Positions 7,993 through 16,921 are shown, counted from the first letter of the stretch. The stretch is 64,000 nt of DNA from Grimontia kaedaensis (GCF_023746615.1 NZ_CP082276.1:496001-560000), one strand, 5' to 3'. Notes: generated from the sequence alone by a model not told the origin. Program-made: numbers and translations.

Positions 7993-9195
7993 TCAAACAC
8001 GTTCAATCACGAGGGCGATGCCCTGACCGACACCAATACACATGGTGCAAAGGGCATATCGGCCTTGCGTGCGTTCAAGTTGGTTCAGGGCGGTAAGCAC
8101 AAGTCGTGCACCACTGGCACCCAAAGGATGACCCAACGCGATAGCACCGCCATTGGGGTTCACTTTCTGTGAATCATCCGGCAGGCCAAGGTCGCGGGTT
8201 ACCGCTAACGCCTGTGCGGCAAAAGCCTCGTTGAGCTCGATGGTGTCCATGTCATCAAGGGTCAGACCCGCCAGTTTCAGCACTTTCTTGGTTGCTGGAG
8301 AGGGGCCAAAACCCATGATGCGAGGTGGTACGCCAGCGGTTGCCATAGCAAGAATGCGGGCACGGGGTTTGAGCCCATGTTTCTCAATGGCATTTTCTGA
8401 TGCGAGCAGCAGGGCTACCGCACCATCGTTCACACCCGAGGCATTGCCAGCAGTGACGCTGCCAAATTCACGAAAAGGCGTGGGCAATCCCGCCAGTGCT
8501 TCAGCAGTGGTAGTGCGAAGATGTTCGTCTTTCTCGAAACAAAGCGGTTCTTGCTTACGGCGTGGAATCATAACTGGTGTGATTTCAGCATCGAAAACAC
8601 CTGTTTGCTGTGCGTTGGCGGCACGTTGTTGGCTTCGAAGGGCAAAAGCATCTTGATCCTGACGACTGACTTTAAAATCTTCCGCGACGTTTTCTGCTGT
8701 TTCAGGCATAGAATCGACGCCGTATTGCTTCTTCATCTTGTCGTTGATAAAACGCCAGCCAATGGTGGTATCGAAGATTTCCGCCTGACGGGAAAAAGCG
8801 GTCTGCGCTTTGCCCATCACAAAGGGAGCGCGGGACATAGATTCCACGCCGCCGGCAATCGCCAGTGCAATCTCGCCACAGTCAATGGCGCGGGCTGCTG
8901 TGCCGACGGCGTCCATACCTGAACCGCAAAGGCGGTTGATGGTGGTTGCGGGGACAGAATCTGGCATGCCTGCCAGAAGGGCACTCATGCGGCCCACATT
9001 GCGGTTATCTTCACCGGCCTGATTGGCACAGCCATAGAAGACTTCTTCGATCTGGGACCAATCAATTTGCGGGTTACGCTCCATCAGAGCGCGAATAGGT
9101 ACTGAGCCCAGGTCATCGGCTCTCACTGCGGAGAGCGTGCCGCCGTAGCGGCCAAATGCGGTGCGAATGCCATCGCAGATATAAGCATGCTTCAT
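7993..9195 (-). CDS. paaJ: 3-oxoadipyl-CoA / 3-oxo-5,6-dehydrosuberyl-CoA thiolase PaaJ
   Basis: 400 residues, full-length thiolase. Visible motifs are the nucleophile loop NRLCGSGMDAV near residue 90, GGVESMSRAPFVM, NEAFAAQAL, GGAIALGHPLGASGAR with the active-site His, and the C-terminal CTMCIGVGQG with the second catalytic Cys. In the phenylacetate pathway it performs two thiolytic cleavages, the last giving succinyl-CoA and acetyl-CoA. It overlaps paaI by 4 bp, a sign of translational coupling. PcaF of the beta-ketoadipate pathway is closely similar; the location inside the paa operon decides the name. Confidence 0.93.
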   Translation of the reverse strand: MKHAYICDGIRTAFGRYGGTLSAVRADDLGSVPIRALMERNPQIDWSQIEEVFYGCANQAGEDNRNVGRMSALLAGMPDSVPATTINRLCGSGMDAVGTAARAIDCGEIALAIAGGVESMSRAPFVMGKAQTAFSRQAEIFDTTIGWRFINDKMKKQYGVDSMPETAENVAEDFKVSRQDQDAFALRSQQRAANAQQTGVFDAEITPVMIPRRKQEPLCFEKDEHLRTTTAEALAGLPTPFREFGSVTAGNASGVNDGAVALLLASENAIEKHGLKPRARILAMATAGVPPRIMGFGPSPATKKVLKLAGLTLDDMDTIELNEAFAAQALAVTRDLGLPDDSQKVNPNGGAIALGHPLGASGARLVLTALNQLERTQGRYALCTMCIGVGQGIALVIERV

Positions 9196-9641
9196 GAATC
9201 ACTCCTTTGATCTGATGGGAGTACGGTTTGGTTCAGGCGTGCTGAGTTGCCCTTGAAAATGGCCACAAGCTCCTGGTTCTGGTTAGTAATATTGACGATG
9301 TAGATGCCGGCTCTTCTGCCTTGATGCATGACGTGCGCACGAGCAGTGAGTACATCGTTTTCTGTAGCGGGGCGCAGAAAATCGATAGAGCAGGCTGAGG
9401 CCACAGCAGATTGGTTTTCTGAATTGCAAGCAAACGCGAATGCTGAATCCGCCAGGCTGAAAATCTGGCCGCCATGGCAGGTTTGGTGACCGTTCAACAT
9501 CTCTGGGGTGACACGCATGGTGACTTCACTCTGCCGACAGGCCATATGCATGATTTCCATGCCCATGTTGCGGGAGACGCTGTCATGACCGAACATGTGC
9601 TGCGCGCAGGCTTGCGCCAATTGGTCCGCATCCATGCTCAT
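9192..9641 (-). CDS. paaI: Hydroxyphenylacetyl-CoA thioesterase PaaI
   Basis: 149 residues with the hotdog-fold thioesterase signature TCHGGQIFSLADSAFAFACN, including the Asp of the PaaI active site. PaaI hydrolyses dead-end ring-hydroxylated phenylacetyl-CoA esters and so protects the CoA pool. It overlaps paaG by 4 bp and paaJ by 4 bp, sitting in the middle of a tightly packed run. Confidence 0.93.
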   Translation of the reverse strand: MSMDADQLAQACAQHMFGHDSVSRNMGMEIMHMACRQSEVTMRVTPEMLNGHQTCHGGQIFSLADSAFAFACNSENQSAVASACSIDFLRPATENDVLTARAHVMHQGRRAGIYIVNITNQNQELVAIFKGNSARLNQTVLPSDQRSDS

Positions 9642-10441
9642 TCCCCCTTAAACTGCGGTGCACGCTTTTCAAGAAATGAAGCCACGCCTTCTGCGTAATC
9701 CTTTGAATAGCCGAGGTTACGCATGGTCTCTTTTTCCAGCTCAAGCTGGTGGTCGAGCGTGTTGGTAAACGATGCATTCAACAGGCGTTTGATATTGGCG
9801 AGAGCAAGGGTCGGCTGGCTGGCGAGTTTTTCTGCTACCGCATTGGCTTCTTCCATCAAGGCTTCATCGTCAACACAGCGCCAAATCATTCCCCAAGCCT
9901 CGGCTTGCTCTGCCGGAAGCTTTTCACCCAACAACGCCAAAGCTTTTGCTCTGGGCAGGCCAAGTGCGCGGGTAAGGTTCCAGGTGCCGCCGGAATCCGG
10001 GATCAGTCCGATTTTGGCGAAAGACTGAATAAAGCTGGCAGAGCGGGCAGCAAAGACAATGTCGCAAGCCATGGCGATATTGGCGCCAGCGCCAGCGGCG
10101 ACACCGTTAACGGCGCAGATTACGGGAACATTGAGTGTGCTGATGGCGCGAATCAATGGGTTGTAATTGCGCTCGACAGATTCGCCCAAATCAACGCGGG
10201 CGCTGGCGTCATTCACGGCGCGATCATTCAGATCTTGTCCGGCACAAAAGCCCCGACCATTACCCGTGATGAGCAAACAGCGGATCTCACTGTTTTCACG
10301 CACTTCTCGGATGGCGGCTTTTACTTCTTCATGCATTTGCGCATTGAAGCTATTGAGCGAGTCCGGTCGGTTCAGCACCAAGGTCGCGACACCATTGTGG
10401 ACGGTGAAAAGTATGGTGATGAAGTTTATTGGCTTCTTCAT
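9638..10441 (-). CDS. paaG: Epoxyphenylacetyl-CoA isomerase (oxepin-CoA forming) PaaG
   Basis: 267 residues of the crotonase superfamily. GRGFCAGQDLNDR and the AAGAGANIAMACD oxyanion-hole segment, plus IGLIPDSGGTW, follow the PaaG pattern. PaaG converts the ring epoxide to 2-oxepin-2(3H)-ylidene-CoA and also isomerises a later dehydroadipyl-CoA intermediate. It begins 2 bp after paaZ. The extra ~8 N-terminal residues (MKKPINFI) may or may not be translated. Confidence 0.93.
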   Translation of the reverse strand: MKKPINFITILFTVHNGVATLVLNRPDSLNSFNAQMHEEVKAAIREVRENSEIRCLLITGNGRGFCAGQDLNDRAVNDASARVDLGESVERNYNPLIRAISTLNVPVICAVNGVAAGAGANIAMACDIVFAARSASFIQSFAKIGLIPDSGGTWNLTRALGLPRAKALALLGEKLPAEQAEAWGMIWRCVDDEALMEEANAVAEKLASQPTLALANIKRLLNASFTNTLDHQLELEKETMRNLGYSKDYAEGVASFLEKRAPQFKGE

Positions 10442-10443
10442 AT

Positions 10444-12492
10444 TTAACCCTCCTGACGCTCGACCAGAGTCATGATGTCGTACACCGCGACGGTCTCGTC
10501 ATTCTGGTTGCGTACCAATACGTCCCACACCACCACACCCGTTGCGCGTTCCTCATCCGGGCGGCGGGTTTTCTTGATCTTCTGCTTCACGGTAATGTCC
10601 GCCTGAATGGTGTCGCCAATCGCGACCGGAGCAATAAAGCGCAGATTCTCTAAGCCGTAGTTGGCAAGTACCGGACCTGGCGCGGGGTCGACAAACAAGC
10701 CTGCGGCTGCTGAAAGCACGAAGTAACCGTGAGCCACGCGCTGACCAAACAGTGAATCTTTCGCGGCAATCTCATCGAAGTGGGCGTAGAAATGATCGCC
10801 CGAGAGACAGCCAAAATTCACGATGTCAGCTTCAGTGACCGTGCGTCTGTGCGTGGTCAGACTTTCGCCAATTTGCAGTTCATCAAAGTACTTACGGAAA
10901 GGGTGTACTGGCGTTCGGATTTTCTCAGCGCCTGCGGTGTACTCGCGGGTAATCGCGGTCAGCATGGTGGGTGAACCCTGCAACGCGGTTCGCTGCATAT
11001 AGTGTTTGATGGCACGGACGCCACCCAACTCTTCACCGCCACCAGCGCGTCCGGGGCCACCATGAACAAGCGGCGCGAGCGGCGAACCATGTCCGGTTGA
11101 GGATTTGGCATTGTCACGGTTCAGGATCAGCATACGGCCATGGTAGGCGGCTGCTTTCAGCACAAGCTCTGATGCTTCTGATGCATTGTTAGTCACGACT
11201 GAACCCACCAGACTGCCTTTACCCAGTGAAGCAATGGCAACTGCTTGGGACACGTCGTCATAGGGCAATAGCGTACAAACCGGACCAAATGCTTCAACGC
11301 TGTGTACGGAGCCCTCTTCGGTTGGTGCTTTGGAGAGCAGCACGGTCGGCGGATAAAAAGCGTCTTGAGAACAATGGTCACCGACAAGTTCCATTGCCGC
11401 GTCGTTCCCGCCCAACAGCACATCGCTTTGCTCGCAAAGCTTGTTGACCTGAGTCGCCACATCATCCCGCTGGCCTTTACCAATCAGAGGACCCATTTTG
11501 ACGCCTTCAATAGAAGGGTCGCCCATCGACACGCGGGCAAGGCGCGCTTTAAGCGCTTCACTCACTGCGTTGACTTTGGCGCGTGGCACCAGAGCACGAC
11601 GGATGGCCGTACATTTTTGGCCCGCTTTGACCGTCATTTCCCTTGCGACTTCTTTGATGAAAAGATCGAACTCCGGATCGTCTTCACTCACCGTTTCACC
11701 AAGAATGCTGCAGTTCAGCGAGTCTGCTTCCATGTTGAATGGAATGCTGTGGGCAACGATATTCGGGTGCACTTTAAGCATCTGGCCGGTAGAAGCTGAG
11801 CCTGTGAAAGTCACGCTGTCCTGTTCGCCCAGTTGATCCAAAAGATCGCCCACACTTCCGCAAATAAGTTGTAGAGAGCCGTCAGGAAGGAGACCGCTTT
11901 CGACCATATCCTCGACCATCGCTTGCGTGAGGTAAGCCGATTGGGTGGCGGGTTTAACAATCACAGGCACGCCCGCGATCAAGCTCGGCGCAATTTTTTC
12001 CAGCATGCCCCAGCAAGGGAAGTTAAAGGCATTGATGTGCACTGAAACGCCGGGCTTTGGTGTGAGAATGTGTCGGCCGACGAAAGAGCCGTCTGCAGAA
12101 AGTGGTTGTGCTTTGTCTTCAACAATAAAAGGTTCATTGCCCAGTTCGCGGCGGGAAATACTTGAGTAGCTCAGCATGGTACCGAGACCACCTTCAATAT
12201 CTACCCAGCTATCTACTTTGGTCGCGCCCGTCCATTGAGAAATATCGTAAAAACGCTTTTTGTTTTCCAGCAGCTTCAAACCGAGAGCCTTTAACATTTC
12301 TGCGCGTTCATGAATGGTCATCGCGCGCAGGGCTGGACCGCCTACTTCACGGCCAAATCGCACTACTTTCGCAAAATCAATGCCGTCAGAGCTGACAGAA
12401 CAAATCGGTTCTCCCGTGATGGCATTGGCAACAGAAACCCCTTCTGCAGCTCCTTCATGCCATGCGCCGTAAACAAAACTTTTTGCCTTCAT
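10444..12492 (-). CDS. paaZ: Oxepin-CoA hydrolase / 3-oxo-5,6-dehydrosuberyl-CoA semialdehyde dehydrogenase PaaZ
   Basis: 682 residues, the normal PaaZ length. The first ~520 residues are an aldehyde dehydrogenase domain with the catalytic Cys in GQKCTAIRR; the last ~150 form a MaoC-type (R)-hydratase domain with FGCLSGDHFYAHFD. The hydratase domain opens the oxepin ring and the dehydrogenase oxidises the resulting aldehyde. An in-frame start at 12558 would add 22 Arg-rich residues absent from the family; the ATG at 12492 has AAGGA 8 nt upstream and begins MKAKSFVYG as expected. It is the first gene of the leftward paa operon, divergent from paaK. Confidence 0.95.
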   Translation of the reverse strand: MKAKSFVYGAWHEGAAEGVSVANAITGEPICSVSSDGIDFAKVVRFGREVGGPALRAMTIHERAEMLKALGLKLLENKKRFYDISQWTGATKVDSWVDIEGGLGTMLSYSSISRRELGNEPFIVEDKAQPLSADGSFVGRHILTPKPGVSVHINAFNFPCWGMLEKIAPSLIAGVPVIVKPATQSAYLTQAMVEDMVESGLLPDGSLQLICGSVGDLLDQLGEQDSVTFTGSASTGQMLKVHPNIVAHSIPFNMEADSLNCSILGETVSEDDPEFDLFIKEVAREMTVKAGQKCTAIRRALVPRAKVNAVSEALKARLARVSMGDPSIEGVKMGPLIGKGQRDDVATQVNKLCEQSDVLLGGNDAAMELVGDHCSQDAFYPPTVLLSKAPTEEGSVHSVEAFGPVCTLLPYDDVSQAVAIASLGKGSLVGSVVTNNASEASELVLKAAAYHGRMLILNRDNAKSSTGHGSPLAPLVHGGPGRAGGGEELGGVRAIKHYMQRTALQGSPTMLTAITREYTAGAEKIRTPVHPFRKYFDELQIGESLTTHRRTVTEADIVNFGCLSGDHFYAHFDEIAAKDSLFGQRVAHGYFVLSAAAGLFVDPAPGPVLANYGLENLRFIAPVAIGDTIQADITVKQKIKKTRRPDEERATGVVVWDVLVRNQNDETVAVYDIMTLVERQEG

Positions 12493-12600
12493 GTCACGTG
12501 TCCTTCTACGTGGTCGCATTCGCGTTCGACCCAAATCAATCCCTGCGAAAGCGGTCAATTGTTGTCGAGGTTTAATAAAAATGTTTATGAATGGTTAAAT

Positions 12601-12647
12601 TTTATGATACACAATAAATGTAAATGATCAATAATGTGTAACATGAA
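12601..12647. promoter_or_regulatory. Candidate PaaX operator between paaZ and paaK
   Basis: Two 13-bp half-sites in inverted orientation, TTTATGATACACA (12601-12613) and TGTGTAACATGAA (12635-12647), match each other at 11 of 13 positions across a 21-bp spacer. The right half-site recurs exactly upstream of paaX at 14101. PaaX is known to repress paa promoters by binding palindromic sites and to release them with phenylacetyl-CoA; use of this particular sequence is inference. Confidence 0.6.
12604..12631 (-). promoter_or_regulatory. Predicted sigma70 promoter of the paaZ operon
   Basis: On the minus strand, -35 TTGATC (12631-12626) and -10 TATCAT (12609-12604) are separated by 16 bp. The promoter lies inside the candidate PaaX operator, as expected for repression, and about 110 bp upstream of the paaZ start. 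Confidence 0.45.
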
Positions 12648-12735
12648 TAAATAATCGAATTGGCGACTACGCTTTAAGAGGCGAACCTTGAAAAGCGATG
12701 GAGCTGGAAGTAAAGCCTTGAAAGGAGAGAGCAAG

Positions 12736-14022
12736 ATGAGCAGTAAGGTAGGGATGCACGCGATTGAAAATGCCAGCATTGATGAGTTACGCGGACTTCA
12801 GCTATCACGTCTTAAAAACACGTTGAACCACGTCTATGAAAACTCGCCGGTTTATCGCGAGAAATTCAAGGCCCATGGTGTCCATCCAGACGATTTAAAA
12901 ACACTGTCTGACCTCAGTAAGTTCCCTATGACCACAAAAGCTGACCTTCGCGATAACTACCCATTCGGCATGTTCTGTACGCCAATGGAGCAGGTGGTTC
13001 GCGTTCACGCTTCGAGTGGTACGACGGGCAAACCGACGGTGGTGGGATACACACAAAACGACGTAAATATGTGGGCGGACGTGGTAGCCCGTTCTATATA
13101 CGCAGCGGGTGGCAGACCTAAAGACAAAGTGCATATTTCATACGGCTATGGACTTTTCACGGGTGGCCTCGGTGCCCACTATGGGGCGGAAAGGTTGGGT
13201 TGTACTGTGATTCCAATGAGTGGCGGCCAAACCCAGAAGCAAGTTCAGCTGATTCGGGATTTTGACCCAGACATCATTATGGTGACGCCTTCGTACATGC
13301 TTAACATCGCCGATGAAATGGCGAGGCAGGGTATGGACCCAGAAAAACTTGCCCTGCGGGTAGGTATTTTTGGTGCAGAGCCCTGGACAGAAGCCATGCG
13401 TGAAGAGATGCAACGTCGCTTGTCGATGGATGCGGTAGACATTTATGGTTTATCTGAAGTGATTGGCCCAGGTGTCGCGCAGGAATGCGTGGAATCGAAA
13501 GATGGCCCAACCATTTGGGAAGACCATTTCTATCCGGAAATTATCGATCCGTTAACCGGGGAAGTATTGCCAGATGGCGAAGAAGGGGAGTTGGTATTTA
13601 CCAGTCTCACCAAAGAAGCGATGCCCATTATCCGCTACCGTACCCGTGATTTGACCCGCCTTCTGCCCGGCACATCGCGCACCATGCGCCGAATGGGGAA
13701 AATCACCGGTCGCAGCGACGACATGCTGATTATAAGGGGTGTGAATGTTTTCCCTACCCAGATAGAAGAACAAATTTGTAATACCCGTGGCCTGGCGCCC
13801 CATTACCTGATTGAGCTGTTTAAGCAGGGCAATATGGACTGTGTGACAATCAGGGTGGAACAACAACCTGAAGTTCATGGTTCTCAGTTAAATGGTTTGG
13901 CGAATGAGCTGGCAGGCAAAGTGAAAACCTTTATTGGCATTTCATCCAAGGTGGAAGTCGTGCCAGCCGGCGTATTGCCGCGTTCAGAGGGCAAAGCCAA
14001 GCGAGTGATCGATAAGCGATAG
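12736..14022 (+). CDS. paaK: Phenylacetate-CoA ligase PaaK
   Basis: 428 residues of the adenylate-forming PaaK family. The ATP-binding loop HASSGTTGKP lies near residue 93, GYGLFTGGLGAHYG and the C-terminal domain with GRSDDMLIIRGVNVFPTQIE follow. It activates phenylacetate to phenylacetyl-CoA in the cytoplasm, the committed step of the pathway and the source of the PaaX inducer. The ATG at 12736 is chosen because AAAGGAG precedes it; an in-frame ATG at 12688 would add 16 residues outside the family. It is transcribed away from paaZ and followed by paaX. Confidence 0.95.
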   Translation: MSSKVGMHAIENASIDELRGLQLSRLKNTLNHVYENSPVYREKFKAHGVHPDDLKTLSDLSKFPMTTKADLRDNYPFGMFCTPMEQVVRVHASSGTTGKPTVVGYTQNDVNMWADVVARSIYAAGGRPKDKVHISYGYGLFTGGLGAHYGAERLGCTVIPMSGGQTQKQVQLIRDFDPDIIMVTPSYMLNIADEMARQGMDPEKLALRVGIFGAEPWTEAMREEMQRRLSMDAVDIYGLSEVIGPGVAQECVESKDGPTIWEDHFYPEIIDPLTGEVLPDGEEGELVFTSLTKEAMPIIRYRTRDLTRLLPGTSRTMRRMGKITGRSDDMLIIRGVNVFPTQIEEQICNTRGLAPHYLIELFKQGNMDCVTIRVEQQPEVHGSQLNGLANELAGKVKTFIGISSKVEVVPAGVLPRSEGKAKRVIDKR

Positions 14023-14082
14023 AAGCGGTAACAGAGAATCGATGCAAGAACGCGACAGACCCTAATTAACAGATTCATATTT

Positions 14083-14113
14083 TTGCTGTTTTGTTGTGAT
14101 TGTGTAACATGAA
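14083..14113 (+). promoter_or_regulatory. Predicted paaX promoter with PaaX half-site
   Basis: TTGCTG (14083-14088) and TAACAT (14105-14110) with a 16-bp spacer form a plausible promoter. The -10 is embedded in TGTGTAACATGAA (14101-14113), identical to the right half-site at 12635. This suggests PaaX autoregulation (inference). A weaker inverted partner, TTCATATT, lies at 14074. Confidence 0.5.
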
Positions 14114-14169
14114 GCTAAGTGCCCTGAAGGTACAAAATAACAAAGCGCTATGTTTATGGATAAAAACGT

Positions 14170-15099
14170 ATGAACCAAAAATTAGGGAAGCTGCTTTCTG
14201 ACATTCTCGCCGCTGATTCGGTCAGCGGCACCTCGCTCATCATGACGGTCTTTGGTGACATCCTTGCCCGTCGCGGTGGCTCAATCAGTCTTTCCAGCCT
14301 GATTGAGCTGTTAAGTGTCTTCAATGTCTCTGACCGGTTTGTCAGAACTTCGGTGTTTCGTCTGGTCAAAGATGGCTGGCTGACGGCAGAGCGCAGTGGT
14401 CGTTACAGCTTCTATCACGTGACCGAAGAAGCGATGGACCGATTCACGGCAGCGGAAGAGCGGATATACAGTGCACATGATGCTGAATGGAACCGCCAGT
14501 GGCAGATGATCGCCTTGCCCTCACTGAGTGGCAGTGAGTTGATGGAGGCAAGAAAGCAACTGGAGTCGGCAGGTTACGCAATTCTTTCGACCTCCGTCAT
14601 GCTGTATCCGCGTGCAGACAAAGATGCGACACGGCAGCTGTTGAGCAAACATGAGCTGAACGATAAAGCGCTGGTGTTCGAAGCCTCCTCTTGTGACCTT
14701 TCGGAAGGTAACGAAGCCAACTTGAAATCGCTGGTGGCAAAGCTTTGGCAACTGGAAGAAGTGGAAGATAGGTTTCAAACCTTACTCAGCCAGTTCAGGC
14801 CGGTTCTGTCGTTGCTGGAAAATGGTGAACAACTGGAGCCTGCACAAGCCTTTCAGGTACGCACACTGCTGATCCACATCTATCGTCGTGCGCTGTTGAA
14901 ATACCCGCCATTACCCGAAGAGTTATTGCCGGGAAACTGGCCAGGTAAGGCGGCGAGGACACTGACACACAATATCTACAATCTGGTGGCGTATCCGGCC
15001 GAGCAACACGTCGATGCTGTTGCCCGCGCGGCGGATGGGCCTCTTCCAAAAGCAGATAAACAGTTCTGTGAACGCTTCGGAGGCATCACGCTGAACTGA
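14170..15099 (+). CDS. paaX: Phenylacetic acid degradation repressor PaaX
   Basis: 309 residues. The N-terminal ~90 residues form the PaaX winged-helix domain (SLIMTVFGDILARRGGSISLSSLIELL then FVRTSVFRLVKDGW); the central and C-terminal PaaX domains follow with FQVRTLLIHIYRRALLKYPPLPEELLPGNWPG. PaaX represses paa operons and is relieved by phenylacetyl-CoA. It sits between paaK and paaY as in many proteobacteria, 147 bp after paaK with its own probable promoter. Confidence 0.95.
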   Translation: MNQKLGKLLSDILAADSVSGTSLIMTVFGDILARRGGSISLSSLIELLSVFNVSDRFVRTSVFRLVKDGWLTAERSGRYSFYHVTEEAMDRFTAAEERIYSAHDAEWNRQWQMIALPSLSGSELMEARKQLESAGYAILSTSVMLYPRADKDATRQLLSKHELNDKALVFEASSCDLSEGNEANLKSLVAKLWQLEEVEDRFQTLLSQFRPVLSLLENGEQLEPAQAFQVRTLLIHIYRRALLKYPPLPEELLPGNWPGKAARTLTHNIYNLVAYPAEQHVDAVARAADGPLPKADKQFCERFGGITLN

Positions 15100-15123
15100 C
15101 ACTAAACAGACTAAGGAGTAGTC

Positions 15124-15720
15124 ATGCCCTGTTATGCATTGGACGGTATTTCGCCTGTGGTAGAAGAGGGTGCTTATGTTCACCCGGAAGCGGTTTTAAT
15201 CGGTGATGTCATTGTAGAACGGGGCAGTTATATTGCGCCTTTTGCCAGCTTGCGGGGCGATTTTGGTCGGATACACATCAAAGCCAACGCCAATGTGCAA
15301 GACAACTGCGTGATTCACGCCTTCCCTGGTATCGATGTCGTGGTTCATGAGCGAGGTCATATCGGACACAGCGCCATCTTACATGGCTGCATTATCGAAG
15401 AAGGTGCATTAATTGGCATGAATACCGTGGTAATGGACGGCGCGGTGGTTGGTGTCCATAGCATCGTCGCCGCTCACTCCCTTGTGGCCTCCCAACAACA
15501 TATCCCCTCAAAAATGCTCGCCCTTGGCAGCCCTGCCAAAGTCATTCGTGAACTTCGAGAGGAAGAAGTGACCTGGAAGAGTCTAGGCACGGATGGCTAT
15601 ATAGAACTCACCGAACGTTGCCTTGCGACTATGCAGCAAGTTGAGCCGTTGAAAACAATTGAAGCAGACCGAAAACGTATGGTGATTGATGAAAGCATCA
15701 AGCCGAAGTTTGCTGACTGA
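15124..15720 (+). CDS. paaY: PaaY, left-handed beta-helix thioesterase/carbonic-anhydrase-like protein
   Basis: 198 residues of hexapeptide repeats typical of the gamma-carbonic-anhydrase-like fold, with the metal-ligand histidines in VIHAFPG and GHIGHSAILHGC. PaaY is a hexapeptide-repeat thioesterase that acts on CoA esters blocking the paa pathway, and it is commonly encoded next to paaX. It starts 24 bp after paaX, with TAAGGAG as ribosome binding site. Confidence 0.93.
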   Translation: MPCYALDGISPVVEEGAYVHPEAVLIGDVIVERGSYIAPFASLRGDFGRIHIKANANVQDNCVIHAFPGIDVVVHERGHIGHSAILHGCIIEEGALIGMNTVVMDGAVVGVHSIVAAHSLVASQQHIPSKMLALGSPAKVIRELREEEVTWKSLGTDGYIELTERCLATMQQVEPLKTIEADRKRMVIDESIKPKFAD

Positions 15721-15828
15721 ACATAGATAGAAAGAGAACTCTTCTCAGAATCTTGTCAGCTCGCAATTATCAAAAGTAACACTGTTTATAACCATAGTTT
15801 TGTATCGTGTGGTGCATAATACCGACGT

Positions 15829-15849
15829 ACACCCACTTTGGGGTGTTTT
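15829..15849 (+). terminator. Hairpin after paaY
   Basis: ACACCC (15829-15834) pairs with GGGTGT (15841-15846) around a 6-nt loop and is followed by TTT. It is a short but plausible terminator for paaKXY, about 110 bp after the paaY stop. The rest of 15721-15979 holds no recognisable gene. Confidence 0.45.
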
Positions 15850-15979
15850 ACAGTGTTATTATTAATGTGATTAGAATAACGTTTAAAAACAAAGAGAAAG
15901 TTACGTGTAAAATACAATGGCTTGTTATTGGTGGACAAAATGGGGTATGTAAATACACCACTTTGGTGTCCAATATACT

Positions 15980-15986
15980 GTTAACT
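15980..15986 (+). other. Integron recombination core at the left edge of the cassette array
   Basis: GTTAACT here is identical to the right core of the attC at 16378-16467 and is followed 4 nt later by the first cassette start codon. No complete attC or attI was recognised to its left; a hairpin of diverged TTGG...CCAA arms at about 15923-15973 may be the remains of one. It marks the probable left boundary of the array. Confidence 0.45.
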
Positions 15987-15990
15987 GCCT

Positions 15991-16383
15991 ATGAAGATTG
16001 ACGAACAATTTGAGCTTATTCACTTTCATGATGCATCAATAGATAGTGTTTCTCGTGATGATGGAGATCTAGTACTTAATATCAGCGGCGCATTCTTGAG
16101 TAGTAACCACCCGCAATCGAATGGTAAAGACTGGTCAATCGAAAAGGCGGAATTACGTTTTGAGTATGTATCAGAAGAAGTCGCAAAATTCTGGGATGAT
16201 ACTAAGGCTCCAAAACCTCATCCAGAACCGGAGTTTCCATTGGATGAAATAATGGAAGTAAAATACGAAAATGGCTACTACATGTTTTCTGGCTTCAAAA
16301 ATACTGTTCCGTGGAGTGAGTGGTATATTAAATCAGCTTACTTCATTTTTAATATTAGCGCTGCCAATGAATACAGCAGTTAA
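15991..16383 (+). CDS. Integron cassette 1, unknown protein
   Basis: 130 residues, acidic and rich in aromatic residues, no signal peptide or membrane segment. Not recognised. It begins HFHDASIDSV after a short lead and contains a Pro-rich stretch (APKPHPEPEFPLDE) before an aromatic C-terminal part. The stop codon lies inside the left core of the following attC, the usual layout of a cassette gene. No ribosome binding site is visible; the ATG is 4 nt from the recombination core, so translation may depend on read-through from upstream or be leaderless. Confidence 0.75.
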   Translation: MKIDEQFELIHFHDASIDSVSRDDGDLVLNISGAFLSSNHPQSNGKDWSIEKAELRFEYVSEEVAKFWDDTKAPKPHPEPEFPLDEIMEVKYENGYYMFSGFKNTVPWSEWYIKSAYFIFNISAANEYSS

Positions 16384-16467
16384 CAAGACAAAGCAACCGA
16401 CCGCAGTAAGCATCGGCTTTGAAATGCAGGCCGTTGCTTACTGCGGCGGCTGTTTTTGGCGTTAACT
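16378..16467 (+). other. attC site of cassette 1
   Basis: Ninety bp between AGTTAAC and its exact complement GTTAACT. Inside, CCGCAGTAAGCA pairs with TGCTTACTGCGG. The arms are imperfect, as in attC sites where unpaired bases guide the integrase. Confidence 0.85.
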
Positions 16468-16480
16468 TCACGAGGAAATC

Positions 16481-16828
16481 ATGAGCTACGATTTAAATTT
16501 CTGGTCCGAGCCGAAGGGTTTTGAATCTGATCCACTAGAGATTTATCGAGCCCTGTCAGATGGCTCTCCTTTTGACGGCCTTTACCAGATAAATGTTGCC
16601 GGTTTCTACAAACGAATCATTGAGGCGTTTCCCGGAACAAAGGAAAGTAACGGATTTCTTGATTGGGAAGGTGAGGAAAACTCTTTTCAAGTCTCTTCAA
16701 GCTCCCAGCACGTAAGAGTCGACTGCTATGGTGAGCCAGGAGAGTGGATGAATGTGTTTATCGATATAGGCAAAGAGTTCAGTTGCCCACTATATGATCC
16801 GCAAACTGATATGCGCTTCACTGGCTAA
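16481..16828 (+). CDS. Integron cassette 2, unknown protein
   Basis: 115 residues, acidic, soluble, beginning MSYDLNFWSEPKGF and ending with CPLYDPQTDMRFTG. Not recognised as a named family. A good ribosome binding site (GAGGAAATC) precedes the ATG, so unlike cassettes 1, 3 and 6 it can be translated on its own. The stop lies just before the attC left core. Confidence 0.78.
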   Translation: MSYDLNFWSEPKGFESDPLEIYRALSDGSPFDGLYQINVAGFYKRIIEAFPGTKESNGFLDWEGEENSFQVSSSSQHVRVDCYGEPGEWMNVFIDIGKEFSCPLYDPQTDMRFTG

Positions 16829-16829
16829 A

Positions 16830-16914
16830 AGTTAACAAGGCCAGCCAGAGGGACCCAGGGACCCAAAAACCGCCGCTGCACTCTGGTTTTCGGCCCCTAC
16901 TGGCGGCGTTAGGC
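16830..16914 (+). other. attC site of cassette 2
   Basis: Eighty-five bp from AGTTAAC to GTTAGGC. GCCAGCCAGAGGGACC pairs imperfectly with GGCCCCTACTGGCGGC, and an inner AAAACCG/CGGTTTT-like stem completes the fold. Confidence 0.85.
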
Positions 16915-16921
16915 ATCAGTT

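Noticed and set aside
12493..12558. Upstream extension of PaaZ
   Set aside because: Adds an Arg-rich stretch not seen in PaaZ; the ATG at 12492 gives the usual length and has a ribosome binding site.
15807..16001. Possible 64-residue gene before cassette 1
   Set aside because: No ribosome binding site, low-complexity and hydrophobic content without a signal, and it runs through the hairpin at 15829 and the recombination core at 15980.
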